From positions 434,001 through 498,000 of the forward strand of contig CADCSX010000007.1 of NCBI GenBank assembly GCA_902805475.1: a DNA stretch of 64,000 nucleotides, written 5' to 3'. The first letter of the stretch is position 1. Each line of letters starts with the position of its first letter. The notes below the pieces were generated by a model. It searched no databases, was not told the DNA's origin, and saw only the letters and a program-made list of their open reading frames with translations. Positions 20,994 to 32,313 of this stretch are shown here, one piece after another. The position numbers and the translations under genes were made by a program. Origin of the DNA: Entonaema liquescens (lineage: Eukaryota > Ascomycota > Sordariomycetes > Xylariales > Xylariaceae).

Positions 20994-21865
20994 TTTGGAA
21001 AACCAATTAGAGTTTGTAAGGGGAATTGGGTAAGTGAGTAAGTAAACGAGTATAGTCCGAGTTAATTCCAAGTGACGGCCAAGCTGTAATATAAGTAGTT
21101 TTTTTTTTAGTTTTTTTTACCTACCTAATCTAGGGATCTAAGAAAGTCGCTTTGGGGGTTTGTTCCTGCCTATAGCAAACAAAAAAAAAGCCAATTGAAG
21201 CTGCCCCGCGTTAATTGCTTGTGTCTCCGAACCCACCCCGCCATTGCCGAGATCGGCGTTCAATATCGGATAGCTCTTGTCCTTTGTCTCCCGGAATCTT
21301 CTCATGCAGATATGAAGCTTCGCGACAATTAGTCCCGTTTACCGATTTAGTATACCGACCGTTTCATTGCTTTATGTATGTAAGCATCTACCGTACCCGG
21401 TATATAGTTCTTATTATGCCTTAGATATAGGCAATATATCGGACTTTATACCATTGGGTACCCACTTAGATAAGTGCATTATACTATGTATCCATGGACC
21501 ACTTTTGAAATTCTTCTGCTTTTATTTGCTAGGCATTCGTATAATTATGTTGCCCCTACCCACGAACCCGCATAGTTCAATCATCCTTTCGTGTTCATAT
21601 GCATATGTAAATGATACATCATAAAACCATTAAACACATCAGATTAATATCGTTGCCATCTTGGCCTCCACAAGCCAGCGCTTCTTATTGCTACTCGTCA
21701 TCTATAAAGTATAGATCAGGGTATCGTGTGAACGTAAAAGGTCCCCTAGCTCAGATCTCGTAGTACTATTCTATCCCGTCTATACCCAATAAGCGCCAAT
21801 CACATATATTCCCATTATAGACTAATATATCAAGTAATATGTCTCGCCATAGACACTACACCCCG
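20994..21865. promoter_or_regulatory. leu2 upstream region and 3' flank of the PHD gene
   Basis: No gene is supported. Two short T or A homopolymers (around 21101-21118 and 21181-21189) lie 110-200 bp upstream of the leu2 start. I saw no clear Leu3-type CCGG-spaced site. Confidence 0.35.
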
Positions 21866-24286
21866 TCATCTGAATGACTTGAATGACTTGTGTGCCAGCG
21901 GAGACGTGGCAGGCACTCGAGGGTTTGTGCCCCCCAAGTTCCTACGGATTTCCCGGCCTCGCATTCCATGGGCGTTCGGCGTGTTCGCACAGAAAGCACA
22001 GATATACACCCTCGGATGGGTTTGACGTGTGATGTTGATGCATTTGCCATGAAGCCACATCTCACATGATTCACTATAATAGGGTTAGCCATGGAATTTG
22101 ACGGTGTCGCGGACCGGCTATATAGGGGAAGAAAGGAGATGGCATGTGTACCATTGAACCATATAACTATTTCCATTGATATTAGCTGTGCTACAAACAC
22201 ATCGGATTCGATGTCCTCGTTCGATGGACTGACTACGAAGTTGGCTAGTCTTTAAAGGAGAAGGGGTTAATCTCGAGATTGGTCGGGGGGCAAAATTCTC
22301 ATTCATGCTTGAGGCCCTCTTCTGGCGATCTTCGATAACTTTACGTAGCTCGCTTGTCGCGTCACCGTAATTATTGCCGCCAGGTACATTCATCACCGTC
22401 TCGGCCTCGCTCTCGGCATCATCAGCAGCGTCAGGTTCGTTATAGTATATTCCAAGACTACTCGTACTCTGATCACTAACACTCCGTTGAGAGGAATGAT
22501 AGGAGAGGGGCGCCGGTTGCCGTGGTTCTGGGAGAGCGAACGACGTGTTCCGACTAGGAATAATTATGGGCTCATCATCCGTTGAGGAATCGTCCTCTTC
22601 GGAGGATGCCCAGCTTCTCCCCTTGCTACGCTTTTCCTTCCGATTGCGCACCGCTTTCGGAGTTGTATCCTCGCCGTCTATAACTACCGTTGTCGTTTCC
22701 GCGCGAGCCCGACCCCTTGAATCGATTGTGAATTTGACCGAAGTTTGCGTCCTCGGAATTGGCGATTCAGGAATGGAGGTCAGACTTGGTAATCGTTGCT
22801 GGTGGTTCTTCAATGGTGATATTCTTCCACTTCCGTTTATCCTAGATGCCTGAGATGCTGGCCTGCCCATGTTCTGCGGTATGGGTCGTGTAGCTGGTGC
22901 GAGATTAGGTAGATTGGCTGCTTTGCTAACGGGTTTCCGACTTATCTTCTCGCTAAGACTACGCGACAGTCCGGGGCGATCAGACGATGACTTGACCGGT
23001 GAGCTGGCAGACGCTCGGTTTGCCTTCTTGCCGGCGTTCATCTCCTTATTGCTAGTTGAACGACGGACTGCACCACGCTTTGGCGCCTTAGCAGCTAGTA
23101 TGATAGGCTCCGGCTGAGAGAAAGACTGCATCAAGGGAGGTTGTGATAGGGGATTGAAGGAAGCAGGTTCCATGCTTGAAGATGGAGGCCTAGTAAATAG
23201 GAGGCCGGGATCTACGGAGCCGCTCTGGTTCATCATAGCAAAAGATTCGTCTGCTGATGTAGCAAAGGACTGGCTAAACATTGACGTATCAGCAACGCTT
23301 GTGTCTAAAGTCGGCTGCGGAGGTTTCGGCGCAAGCGTCCGCTCCTTCTTCACTGGTGGGTTGCTTTCTTGGCCTTGCGACGGGATAGTGCCCGTTTCTT
23401 GAAACATCTCGTTTGACTTGCCCCAATCCATAGAGTTCATGGGCCGGTGACCAGAAGTTTGGAACATCTCCCCTCCAGGAACGGAGAAGTCAATATCCAT
23501 CCCACCCATATCAGTATCCCAGAACATGCGTGAATCTCCATAACCAGAGGCCGTAGCAGGGGCTGACATTGGGTATCCAAAAAGGTCTGGAGTAGAGATA
23601 AAGTTGGGCATCTGCTGCGACGTGCCAGCTACGAACTCCTGTTCGAACCCGTCATTTTGCATGTTGCCCGTCCGTAGCTTTGGGGCAAGTCGTTGTCTTC
23701 CTTTATGAGTAGACGGCGGCGGTGTAGCCGTTTGCCCCTGAGTCTCTTGTGCTCCGTTCCTGTGAACCCTTTTAGACAGCTGTTGCGAGTTTGACTGAAA
23801 GCCGGCCTCAGTTGGGCTAAGACCGGTAGCTAAGGAGTTCGGAGATGATGACAACCGTTTAGACGGGTCAACAGGCGGTAGAGGTAGGTTTGAGTTCGGC
23901 GAGAAGTGAGGAGCATGAGTTGCAATTTCGGCAACAATGCTATCAGCGGATAGGAGTCTTTTATGGTTTGAAGCCTGGTAGGGCGTAGGGACAGAGTAGT
24001 CGGCAAACGGAACGTGGGAAGCCTTGAGGTTACCGGGAGTGGAGTTGAAGACGGAATACTCTTCAGCAAACTGAGGTGTCCACCCAGACGAATCCTCGAA
24101 GGAGCCGCGGTTATTCTTGGGGGTTTCGAACACGGAGCTTGGAAAGCCAGCGGAGGTCGGGGTTTGCTTTGGGGTGGGAGGCTGAGCGTTTGGATCACCA
24201 AAGCTACAAACCGAATATCAGTGCTGAGACAAGTAGACAGGGAGAATGAAGGTGTCTTGCCTGGAAGTTGGTCTGTCTCCACTCAT
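21866..24286 (-). CDS. PHD-finger protein with long disordered N-terminal region
   Basis: Minus-strand exons 24286-24261 (26 nt), 24203-22152 and 22073-21866 give 761 residues. Splicing joins two halves of a C4HC3 PHD finger at about residues 677-720: CVCSTANINGNSYMVQ, then CESCEMWLHGKC and VYICAFC. The finger should read histone H3 tails, so a nuclear chromatin role is likely. The other 670 residues are Ser/Pro-rich and low complexity with KKER, RKEKR and similar basic patches. The first intron uses a GC donor (TTCCAG then GCAAGA) and a TTTGTAG acceptor; without it the conserved FGDPNAQPPTPKQTP segment would lack an ATG. The specific orthologue is not identified. Confidence 0.82.
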
Positions 24287-25110
24287 AGCAAAAAAATCTA
24301 TCCTTCGTTTTTTAAGAGAAGTTCCCCTTAAATTGTTGTAATTGTTGAAGTTTGTATGTCATTGCACATTATCATATATACAATTCGTCGAGCGTTGAGG
24401 CGTTGAGGCGTAGAGGCTCGACTAGGTAGAATAATCCAGGTAGATATGTACGGTATGTATGCCGTTTGCTAGATTTAAAGCACAGCTAGATTGATTGTAC
24501 AGATTAGATAGAAAGTTTTATTATCGGTAAGAGATCCAAACTCGAACCCGGATTGTAACACACAATTATAAGGAAAGGCGGTTAAAGAAGAGTCGTGTAT
24601 CATTAATTGGTGGTTCTAAAAAGTGAAAAGAAGAGAAAGCCATAGATCCAATGGTGGTTGTCGTGGTGAAGAAGCGTTGGTGGGTAAAAAAGGTGCTAGG
24701 TAGAAGCGGGTTGTCTCTAAGTTTAGGACGGTTTGATGGCTTTGATGGCTTTGCGGTTAGGCTGTCGGGTAAATTTTTAGGTAGGCCAAGGTCTGTGCAA
24801 CTTTGTGTGCTAAGCCTGGCGGTACCTTTTTGTGCACTATGCAACTACTACATAGTATTAACTTAGTAAGTGTAACGAGGGGTAGCCTAGCGAAACAGCG
24901 AAACTTACCAGCGGTTTCTCTAAACTAAATCCGACAAAATATGACATATTATGTCGTACCATAATATGTATAAAGGTATGCAACAGTTAAAATATAAAAG
25001 ATCAATTGGCTGTAAGCTCTTCGGCGAGGAGACCAAACTAAAGTAGATAAGCGGCGCGTAACTCCTTACAAAAGCAATACTATGTAATACAAAGCTTTTG
25101 GAGATAATTC

Positions 25111-25495
25111 TACGGATGTCCCTTTCAAAAGTTATGTCCATAGGAAGACCCTTGTCGGCCCTGATACGCACTGGCCGGGCTTGGCAACAGCTGCTGGGCA
25201 ATCAAGTCTATGTACTTTATTATACCCTTTACTTTTACAACGCAGTTATTACTTTTATATCTGGATTAAATCTTAAAAATTAAGCCGTTAAGCTTGAATT
25301 TGAATAATTATTTGTTTTATAGTTTTTTTGAGGTTCTCTAGCGTGGTAGTTATACAGAATAATATATAGTAAAAAAAGGTAGTTTTAGATGTACATGGAG
25401 CTTTTCGGCTGTCAGATAGCCGGCACTGGCTGTCAGCTGTTGACAAGCTGACAGGGGTTTCCCTATGGACAAAACTTTTGAAAGGGACATCCGTA
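25111..25495. mobile_element. Non-autonomous terminal-inverted-repeat element (MITE-like, TA target site)
   Basis: The left end 25111-25144 and the right end 25462-25495 are inverted copies that differ at one of 34 positions; both contain ACGGATGTCCCTTTCAAAAG. Similarity continues weakly for another 12-15 bp (ACCCTTGTC against ACCCCTGTC). Each end is bounded by TA, the duplication made by Tc1/mariner/pogo transposases. The 381-bp interior has no transposase and contains CTGTCAG direct and inverted subrepeats near the right end. Confidence 0.7.
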
Positions 25496-27255
25496 TTATG
25501 ACATAGAAGAGGTCAGGTTTATCCCCGCAATTTACTATGGGATATTATCAATTGAAGCTTACTTATGCATGCTTAACGATGTTATGTTAAATGTTAGACA
25601 ATTGACTATTAAACCAAACTTTAAATAACTATTCAATTACAGTCTCATTTTATTATCCATCATTCTTACGGTAGAAATATGTAACTATTTTGCAATATAA
25701 TTACTATGTACGATATATACAAGTATAATTGTTTGTAGTTATCGCGGAACTCGGACCTGCAGAAATGCACATGCTCCATCTCCACCAAAAGCGGACGAGT
25801 CGCTCGTGCTTACTGCTTAGCTGCGGTACCGAGTTGGAGGAATCTCCCCAATATTCCTAGCAACTACCGGTCAAAGTAGTGAGTTGTCAATTGGCCCTTA
25901 TGCACGAGCAAATTAGATGGCTGGATTGCTTACAAAATAGTAAAATGTCTTTTGTGTAAAATGTCTTTTGGACATAGGCAGATAGGAAAACATAATGTAC
26001 TACCAAATGATATAATAATTGTATGCTCATTATTTTCATATTGGCATTGACCTAATTTGTCGTATACCTTACCTAGGTAGGTATATAACTATGAAGTATA
26101 GTATAGTAGCCTACTGGTCGTCCGCATCGTCGGTCCAATAATTGTGGATTGCGCTAGGCTGCTGTACGTAGCGTAGAATCGTCCAACCTATAGAAAATTG
26201 CTGGAACAATACCATTGGTTACACTCACGATGGATCCGACGATTTCGAGCTAGGGACCTGCATTAGATGGAACAAAAATGAGTCAACAGAACAATTATCC
26301 CCACACAACAGCCTACATATATTTCCCAACTTGCATGCTCGAGTAGGCAGCTATGCGGTTTGCTGTGGAAATCCGGAGCTTGGCAGTAAGAGAGAGATAT
26401 ATATGGGAATGAATAGGCGACAAGCTGAGTACGGAAAAGACCGGCCCGGTTCTACTATACGTATTGTGTTGAAAATATTCAGATCTCGCTTGTTCCGACT
26501 AAAATTCGGCTGATGCAATATGGTGGTCCATTAATCAGGCCATGGTGAGACTCTTACGTCTATTGTGGTAATTAGAAGCCATCGATAGGCTTAACTACCG
26601 AGGCCATCGTTATTTCCATCGACAGTCTAGTGGCTTTGTGGCTGCAGCGGACGAAATAACTGCCTTTTTTCGCTTGGTCCTGTTGGCGCCACCACCTCAA
26701 TAGGCGCCTCAAGTTTGCCATTAGAGTCTCAGTCTCATACGTCCCTGAGTCGCTCTCGAGTCTTCCTATAGTGCAATTACAGGATAGAAGGGCAATGGCG
26801 AATCTGTAAATAGTTTAAAGGGATTAGACGCCCTACAATTGTCGCAGGTTGGTCCAACTCGATGAGATGTCCAGAACCCGAGCGTATTAATAGAGATTGG
26901 CAGAATGGAAGCGCGCGTATTTCCTGCGTCTTTCCACCAGCCTCGATCATTAAAAAGTCCCGATCGATAATGCTACCCGTAAACTCGATTGCGTACGACG
27001 TATTTCCCAATATGGAACAAGGCCGGTGACGTCGGATCTGCAATGTACCCTGCATAGCCCTATAGCTCGATGATTTATTCAATATCGTAATTATTCAATA
27101 TCGTAACAGACCCTTGTAAGGAATTATTCACTTGGCTCGTTATTGGTTCGCTCTCGTTAGAAGAAAAACATCAACTCCGCAAAAAGTCCATGTGTCCTTT
27201 TTTAGTCCCTCGGGTTTGAAACCCGGCAGCCCGGGAAGAACTGGTTCAAAATAAA

Positions 27256-27287
27256 TGTTGGTAAAATGTTGGTAAAATGTTGGTATT
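27256..27287 (+). repeat. Short tandem repeat, unit TGTTGGTAAAA
   Basis: Two full and one partial copy of TGTTGGTAAAA in intergenic DNA, ending TGTTGGTATTGG. Confidence 0.75.
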
Positions 27288-27366
27288 GGTTCGAATCAAT
27301 AATAAGTTTCGTCCCTTCGTGCTTTCCTCGACCATATGAGCAAAGTTAAGGTACACACACACAGGT

Positions 27367-27425
27367 GCATATCCCCAAAGTCTATTCCCCAAGTTTTTTA
27401 TCCCCAAGTCTTTTATCCCCAAGTT
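27367..27425 (+). repeat. Degenerate tandem repeat, unit about CTTTTATCCCCAAGT
   Basis: Four to five imperfect copies of a 13-15 bp unit (TATTCCCCAAG, TTTTTATCCCCAAG, TCTTTTATCCCCAAG, TTTAATCCC). Copies differ by small indels. Confidence 0.7.
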
Positions 27426-29162
27426 TAATCCCAAATCTATCTTTAGTCCCTACTTGCATGTAGGACAAAGACCCTCGCGTATCATTGGTCGCATCGTTTT
27501 ATGCTATTTCCCAAAACGTGCCAATTAAACCTCCACGTTTTTGGTCTCGACGATGCCCCTTTTTCTTTGAACTAGCCAAAGACTACCTTATGTATTTTAA
27601 CATTGTATGTATATAAGCGGTTGGATGAAGTCATCGTCACCATTCCAACTATCTCTTTGTCATAAGGTCCAATCCCGAGTACCGCTTCATGTACATGTGG
27701 GAAATATAGATGACCCTTGGTCTATTTACTTGTCAATTACGAGACTCTAAATAGGTAGGCCTGGCCGGTGGGCGTGTTGAGAAAAATAGGTTGTTGCTAA
27801 ACTAGATAATAATATCAATCCTATATTCCAATACGACGTGACATACAACAGGGCGTTTCCAATTTTTGAATATGTATACGTAAATGCTCGAGGCTATAGC
27901 CAGAGGCCAGTAAATATTGCTGAAAAGAATATGCATCCGAATCCTTCCTTCATACCTTAGCTGAAAAGCCTAGGGCTCAAGAGGCACATATACCGAATAT
28001 GATCTGTTCGCATGTGAATATTGCAACCCTAATGCGGCAGGATACCGAAGTAGAGCCCGTGGGAGTGACGTTACTACGGATCCAACACCTTTTCAGCTCG
28101 TCAAGGGCGTGCTCAATATTGTCGGTATTGAGGCCATCGACCGTCATCGGCCAGTGGCTGGCTTGTAAATCTTCACCTACCTAACTAGTCCGTCATCATT
28201 GGCAAGTCCGCTCTATCAGCTTTGACTGATGCATGCAGTATCTCTGCCGGCGTGCCCTTCGCAAACAATTGCCTTACATAGTTCGTGTAAGGATCCTAAA
28301 ATTGTACAGCCGCTCGGCATCAATAGCTACCCGGGACTTGCTAAAAGGGGCCTGGAACCACCGGTACTGGAAACTTAATCTTGTAAATATAGTTGGAACA
28401 TTTTGCAGACGTAGGAAGTTAATCGCGAAGGAATATGCTCTAAAGATGTCAGATTTACTGCCACTACCATCCTGGAGGCCACCCAACAGGTCACACATGG
28501 GAGACTATTTTACTCACACGAAGCTGAAAGGCGCCCGGAAAAGCGACAGCGGCACTACCAATACGCTGGAAAGGCAACTCCTACGAGACCTTACTGCCGT
28601 TGTACTCTCTCCTGTTACGTCGATTTTATACGAGGACGTCGGCTTCGTTAGCACCGACTACGCCCTACTTACCCCCTTGGTTTCAAAACAAAAGGCCCTC
28701 GAATGTACTAGTGTTCACCAATCTGTACTCGATGCTCGCTATTGAGGTAGTCATCTTATTTTTGCACATCGAGTCTTAATATAGCCTCGGCGGCGAGGAA
28801 GCGGTTCGCGGGGGGCAGGGTTCGGTAATGCGAGGCTATTCAGGGGCACAAGCGCTTAACGGGGAGGCTGATGTAAAAATGGCTCAGGCAACGGAAACAA
28901 AAGACAACGAAGGCTTGGGTGAAAATAGAGATATTCAGTGCAATTCAATGATGACTTTGGTTTCGTAATCTCTCACAAAGGTCGTCGGGCTTTATGATGT
29001 TTAGTAGGTATGAATTAGGATTGGTACCTTAGCTAAAGGACGACTTCCAAGATTTGAAATGTGGAATAGATAGTATCATGTTAAGGTGTAGTAGATCATG
29101 AAGAGGTAGAGGGTGGAATCACTACGTACCTGATATATGACGCCTCCGTGTGGATCATCTAG

Positions 29163-29323
29163 GAGCTGCAAGCAATAATCAAGGATACGTACATTATACC
29201 AACGGAATTTTCTCCAGAAGATCCAGCACCACTGCAAGAACCCCTCGATGTTTGCTTAAAACACGTAGCCCGGACCAAGCTTACATACAGGCGAGGTTAC
29301 TCAGCAGGTCCTTTTGTCAAGTA
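29163..29323 (+). other. Possible isolated exon or gene remnant
   Basis: After a TCATCTAG acceptor-like site an open frame encodes ELQAIIKDTYIIPTEFSPED, then PAPLQEPL and RRGYSAGPFVK, ending at a GTAAGG donor-like site. The composition looks protein-like, but I found no partner exons and recognise no family. A second open stretch at 29381-29520 (ILRELRTGGVYAEVV) is in a different phase. Confidence 0.2.
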
Positions 29324-32313
29324 AGGGGTGTCCATCATCTTCTCTGAGTGGTGGTGGTAGAAGTGATAGCTCAGACATATCCAGAATCCTCCGCGAATTG
29401 CGCACCGGAGGAGTGTATGCCGAAGTCGTGCTAACGCAGCAACTCCCGCTCCCGTCTTTCGTTCCTATACGCCACTATCTCATATGTCGCCTGAAGGATC
29501 GCATCAGCGCCGATCCTTAAAGATACCCAAGGCCATGGTGCTTGTGTGAGTGGTCGGTCAACTTTGCACATGCATAGCGGTTCCAATAACGCATATAGGC
29601 ATGCTAATTAGGTAATGAGTGCCGACGCGCATCTTGAGTGCGTTCTGTTGGGTAGAATATTTATTATTCCTATGGAGATTGGTTTTGTTCACACATGAAA
29701 TACTGCTTAAGTAAGAGTTATATTTATAGATGCTTAACTTACCATTGCAACGTCCTAATTATCCTCATGGTACCTATATAGAATACAGAGGAAATTTTCG
29801 TTGTGTAAATATTGGCCGCAAGATTTGAATGATTTCCCTGGGAACTGATTCAGGTAGGATAGTTCTCTAGAATCCCTTGAGTCGTGTACGCTCCCCGAAT
29901 TTCCACGTACTTCTCAGATATAAAGTCCTATGAACCCTATAATAGTCTAATGAAACCAGAGAGCTTTTTGATACCTCTCCCTGGGAGTGTAAGGATCCTC
30001 GCCCTTCCCCCATGGGCTACTGAGGAAATGTATGGCTACATGAATACGTAGCCAGTATGGCGGTATACCCGTCGCCTAGGACCCTCACCCCATAGAGAAA
30101 ATTTTGTAATTCCCAGCAGCCCCCAATACACTAGAAGCGGGATAACAGGAAGGATCGTGGGGAGTGAGATATTGCCGTCTGCAGCCATGAACACGCAGTT
30201 AAGAAGCCACACGGGATCCTCGGGCTTGGGTTCTTCCTTCTCCAACCCGCGCGGGCTAGACTGACTGTTGGGATACAAAGCGGAATAGTGTGGTAAGCAG
30301 CCCTTCTTCCTGCGCGGGAGATTCCCCCGGGTATCGTGAGTAAGCTAATCCTACGACTCGGAAGCCCACCACCAAAGCATATATGTGCCGTTTTTATGGG
30401 TTTGCCTTACGTATGTACCTACCTTAGACCCGACACCAGGGCACCCACACTTACACGACAACGGGGAACAAGGATCGAACTATTCTATTACCTACATACT
30501 ATGTAAGAAGAGTAACGAAAGGAAAGGGGGGACGTGCGTGTACACATATACGCATACATACTTACAAAGAAACCACGGACCATGCCGACTTTTCAGAGTC
30601 AGGGGTCGACCCGCTATGGCCTCCGAGCAAACAAGCAAAAGCAGACTTCTCGAAGAGCCGTACCAACGGAAAAATTCCCCGAACCTATTCATAGAACAAG
30701 AGACACGACTAGTGGGCGCCACGCCGAAAACTTGCGTGATCGGGATCCGCAACTATGTACGTTGGGTAGGTATGCAAGGCAGATACATCCGTTCGTCCAT
30801 ATGTACGATGCTGCCTCTATCTAACCCAGCGTTTCCGTCCCATCCAGGTAAACAAACAAAACCTATCACATAACCCCCAATCCCCAAAGCCACACGAGCA
30901 CCATCTAGAGGGAAACGCACAAGAAAGACCAGATCATAAGATAAGTTCCCGCTCTTCATTTACAGGGGTAAGTCAGCTACGGCTACCTCTCCACCCTACC
31001 TAAGTTTAGCCACACACATCCTATCCACCACCTATGTTAGGTAGTTTATGCGTTTCGTTTCCGTTCCAGCCTAGACGAACTAAGCATCCACCCGGCTCTG
31101 CGGCTCGGCAAGGCGTACGCGTAGCAACACTAGGGCGGCGTGTCTTTAGAAAGGCGAAAATGTGGCCTCCAATGATACGAGGGTCGAAAGAAACGCCCTG
31201 GTCCCAGCAGTTCACCGAGGACCCCCCCCCCCTCTTCGTCCCGTTGATCTGACGCCGTCTAATCTGATGATGATCGAGCCCTTTCTCAGTGGGAGGTTGT
31301 GCCGTTTGAACTAGTCCTCATAGAACGGCGAGCGTCTTCAGCTGCCTATGTATCTCGTAACATCTGAAAGTTCGTCTCGGCTCGAGAAGGAACCGTTTCC
31401 CTGATCTTATTCCAAATATCTCATCTTATGTCTCAGCTAACGCTATTTCCGCCTCGTACGCTCAGGAATACGTAAGTAGACACACATACACAAATCACGT
31501 AGGATGATCCAGCTGGAAATAGGGCGCAGTTATGTGAAGACAAGAAATCGTTCATCATCTAGTTAAGTTATGTGCGCGTATCGCGCTTGGGAGACCATCC
31601 CGTGGTATCATCCGTTTCTTTCCTAACTCTACCGCTGCCCAGCAGGGCTTGTAAAAGTTTGACCGTGAACCAACAAGTAAAAAAAAAAAAAAACAGCAAA
31701 CGATCCTAAAACAGAAACCTCCCACCTCTTGACCTCCTTAAACGTTTCACCCTCCTAGATTCGTCGAGGGTATCACACACCTTATTTAGCTATCTACATT
31801 AATTGAGTAAAAGGAAAGGAAAAAAGTGGTAAGACTCATATGGACAGCGAAAGGGGTAAAAAACTCGACAATAGGATCAGCGACCGTGTATGTAGACGCG
31901 TATGTGTGTGAAAACAAGCGCACAACGAAGCAAAATCAATCTTTTTGTTCTGTCGTAACCGCCACGATGTACTCCCCCGTTCCAGTCTATCCCAAGCCGT
32001 CGTAAACCAACGAGCAGTGCTCGATTCATCATAACATCTGCGTTGGATAAGTGAATTTTGTTCATGTTCGGGTGTGGTATCAAAGTTAATGAAAATTGAC
32101 TCGTAATTGTCAAAAGAGAGGAGGATAATTTGGAAGTATGACTCCAATTTGCGCCATCTGGCTAGCGGAATAGTCCGCTACCCAGTCTATAAATCCGTCT
32201 CTAAATCGAGAACGGTAAACTCAAGGAAATGATCTTTTTTTGTCGCTCTAGGTATTTACCTAGTCGCGGAAGGAATGGTTATTTGGAAGAGGTCGACTCA
32301 TTCGATGTGATCG

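Larger units (their letters stand above)
24287..32313. other. Eight-kilobase gene-poor region
   Basis: No convincing gene in 8 kb, against roughly one per 2 kb on the left. Open frames are short and lack codon bias or domains; the longest (28233-28745, 170 codons) has no recognisable motif. Contents that can be named are the inverted-repeat element at 25111-25495, the tandem repeats at 27256-27425, a 7-bp-arm palindrome at 27211-27225, one TACCTAGGTA palindrome (26070-26079), a possible isolated exon at 29163-29323 and an A13-15 run near 31680. It may be a relic of transposon insertion and decay. Confidence 0.6.

Noticed and set aside
24540..24565. A tRNA T-arm-like sequence (GGGTTCGAG on the minus strand)
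   Set aside because: The stem does not pair around the loop, and no anticodon or D-arm is found.
27211..27225. Palindrome CGGGTTTGAAACCCG as a regulator site
   Set aside because: It occurs once, far from any gene, with no family of copies in the window.
28233..28745. A 170-codon open frame in the gene-poor region
   Set aside because: It has an ATG, but no domain, no codon bias, no splice context and no supporting neighbour. One such frame by chance in 64 kb and six frames is not surprising.
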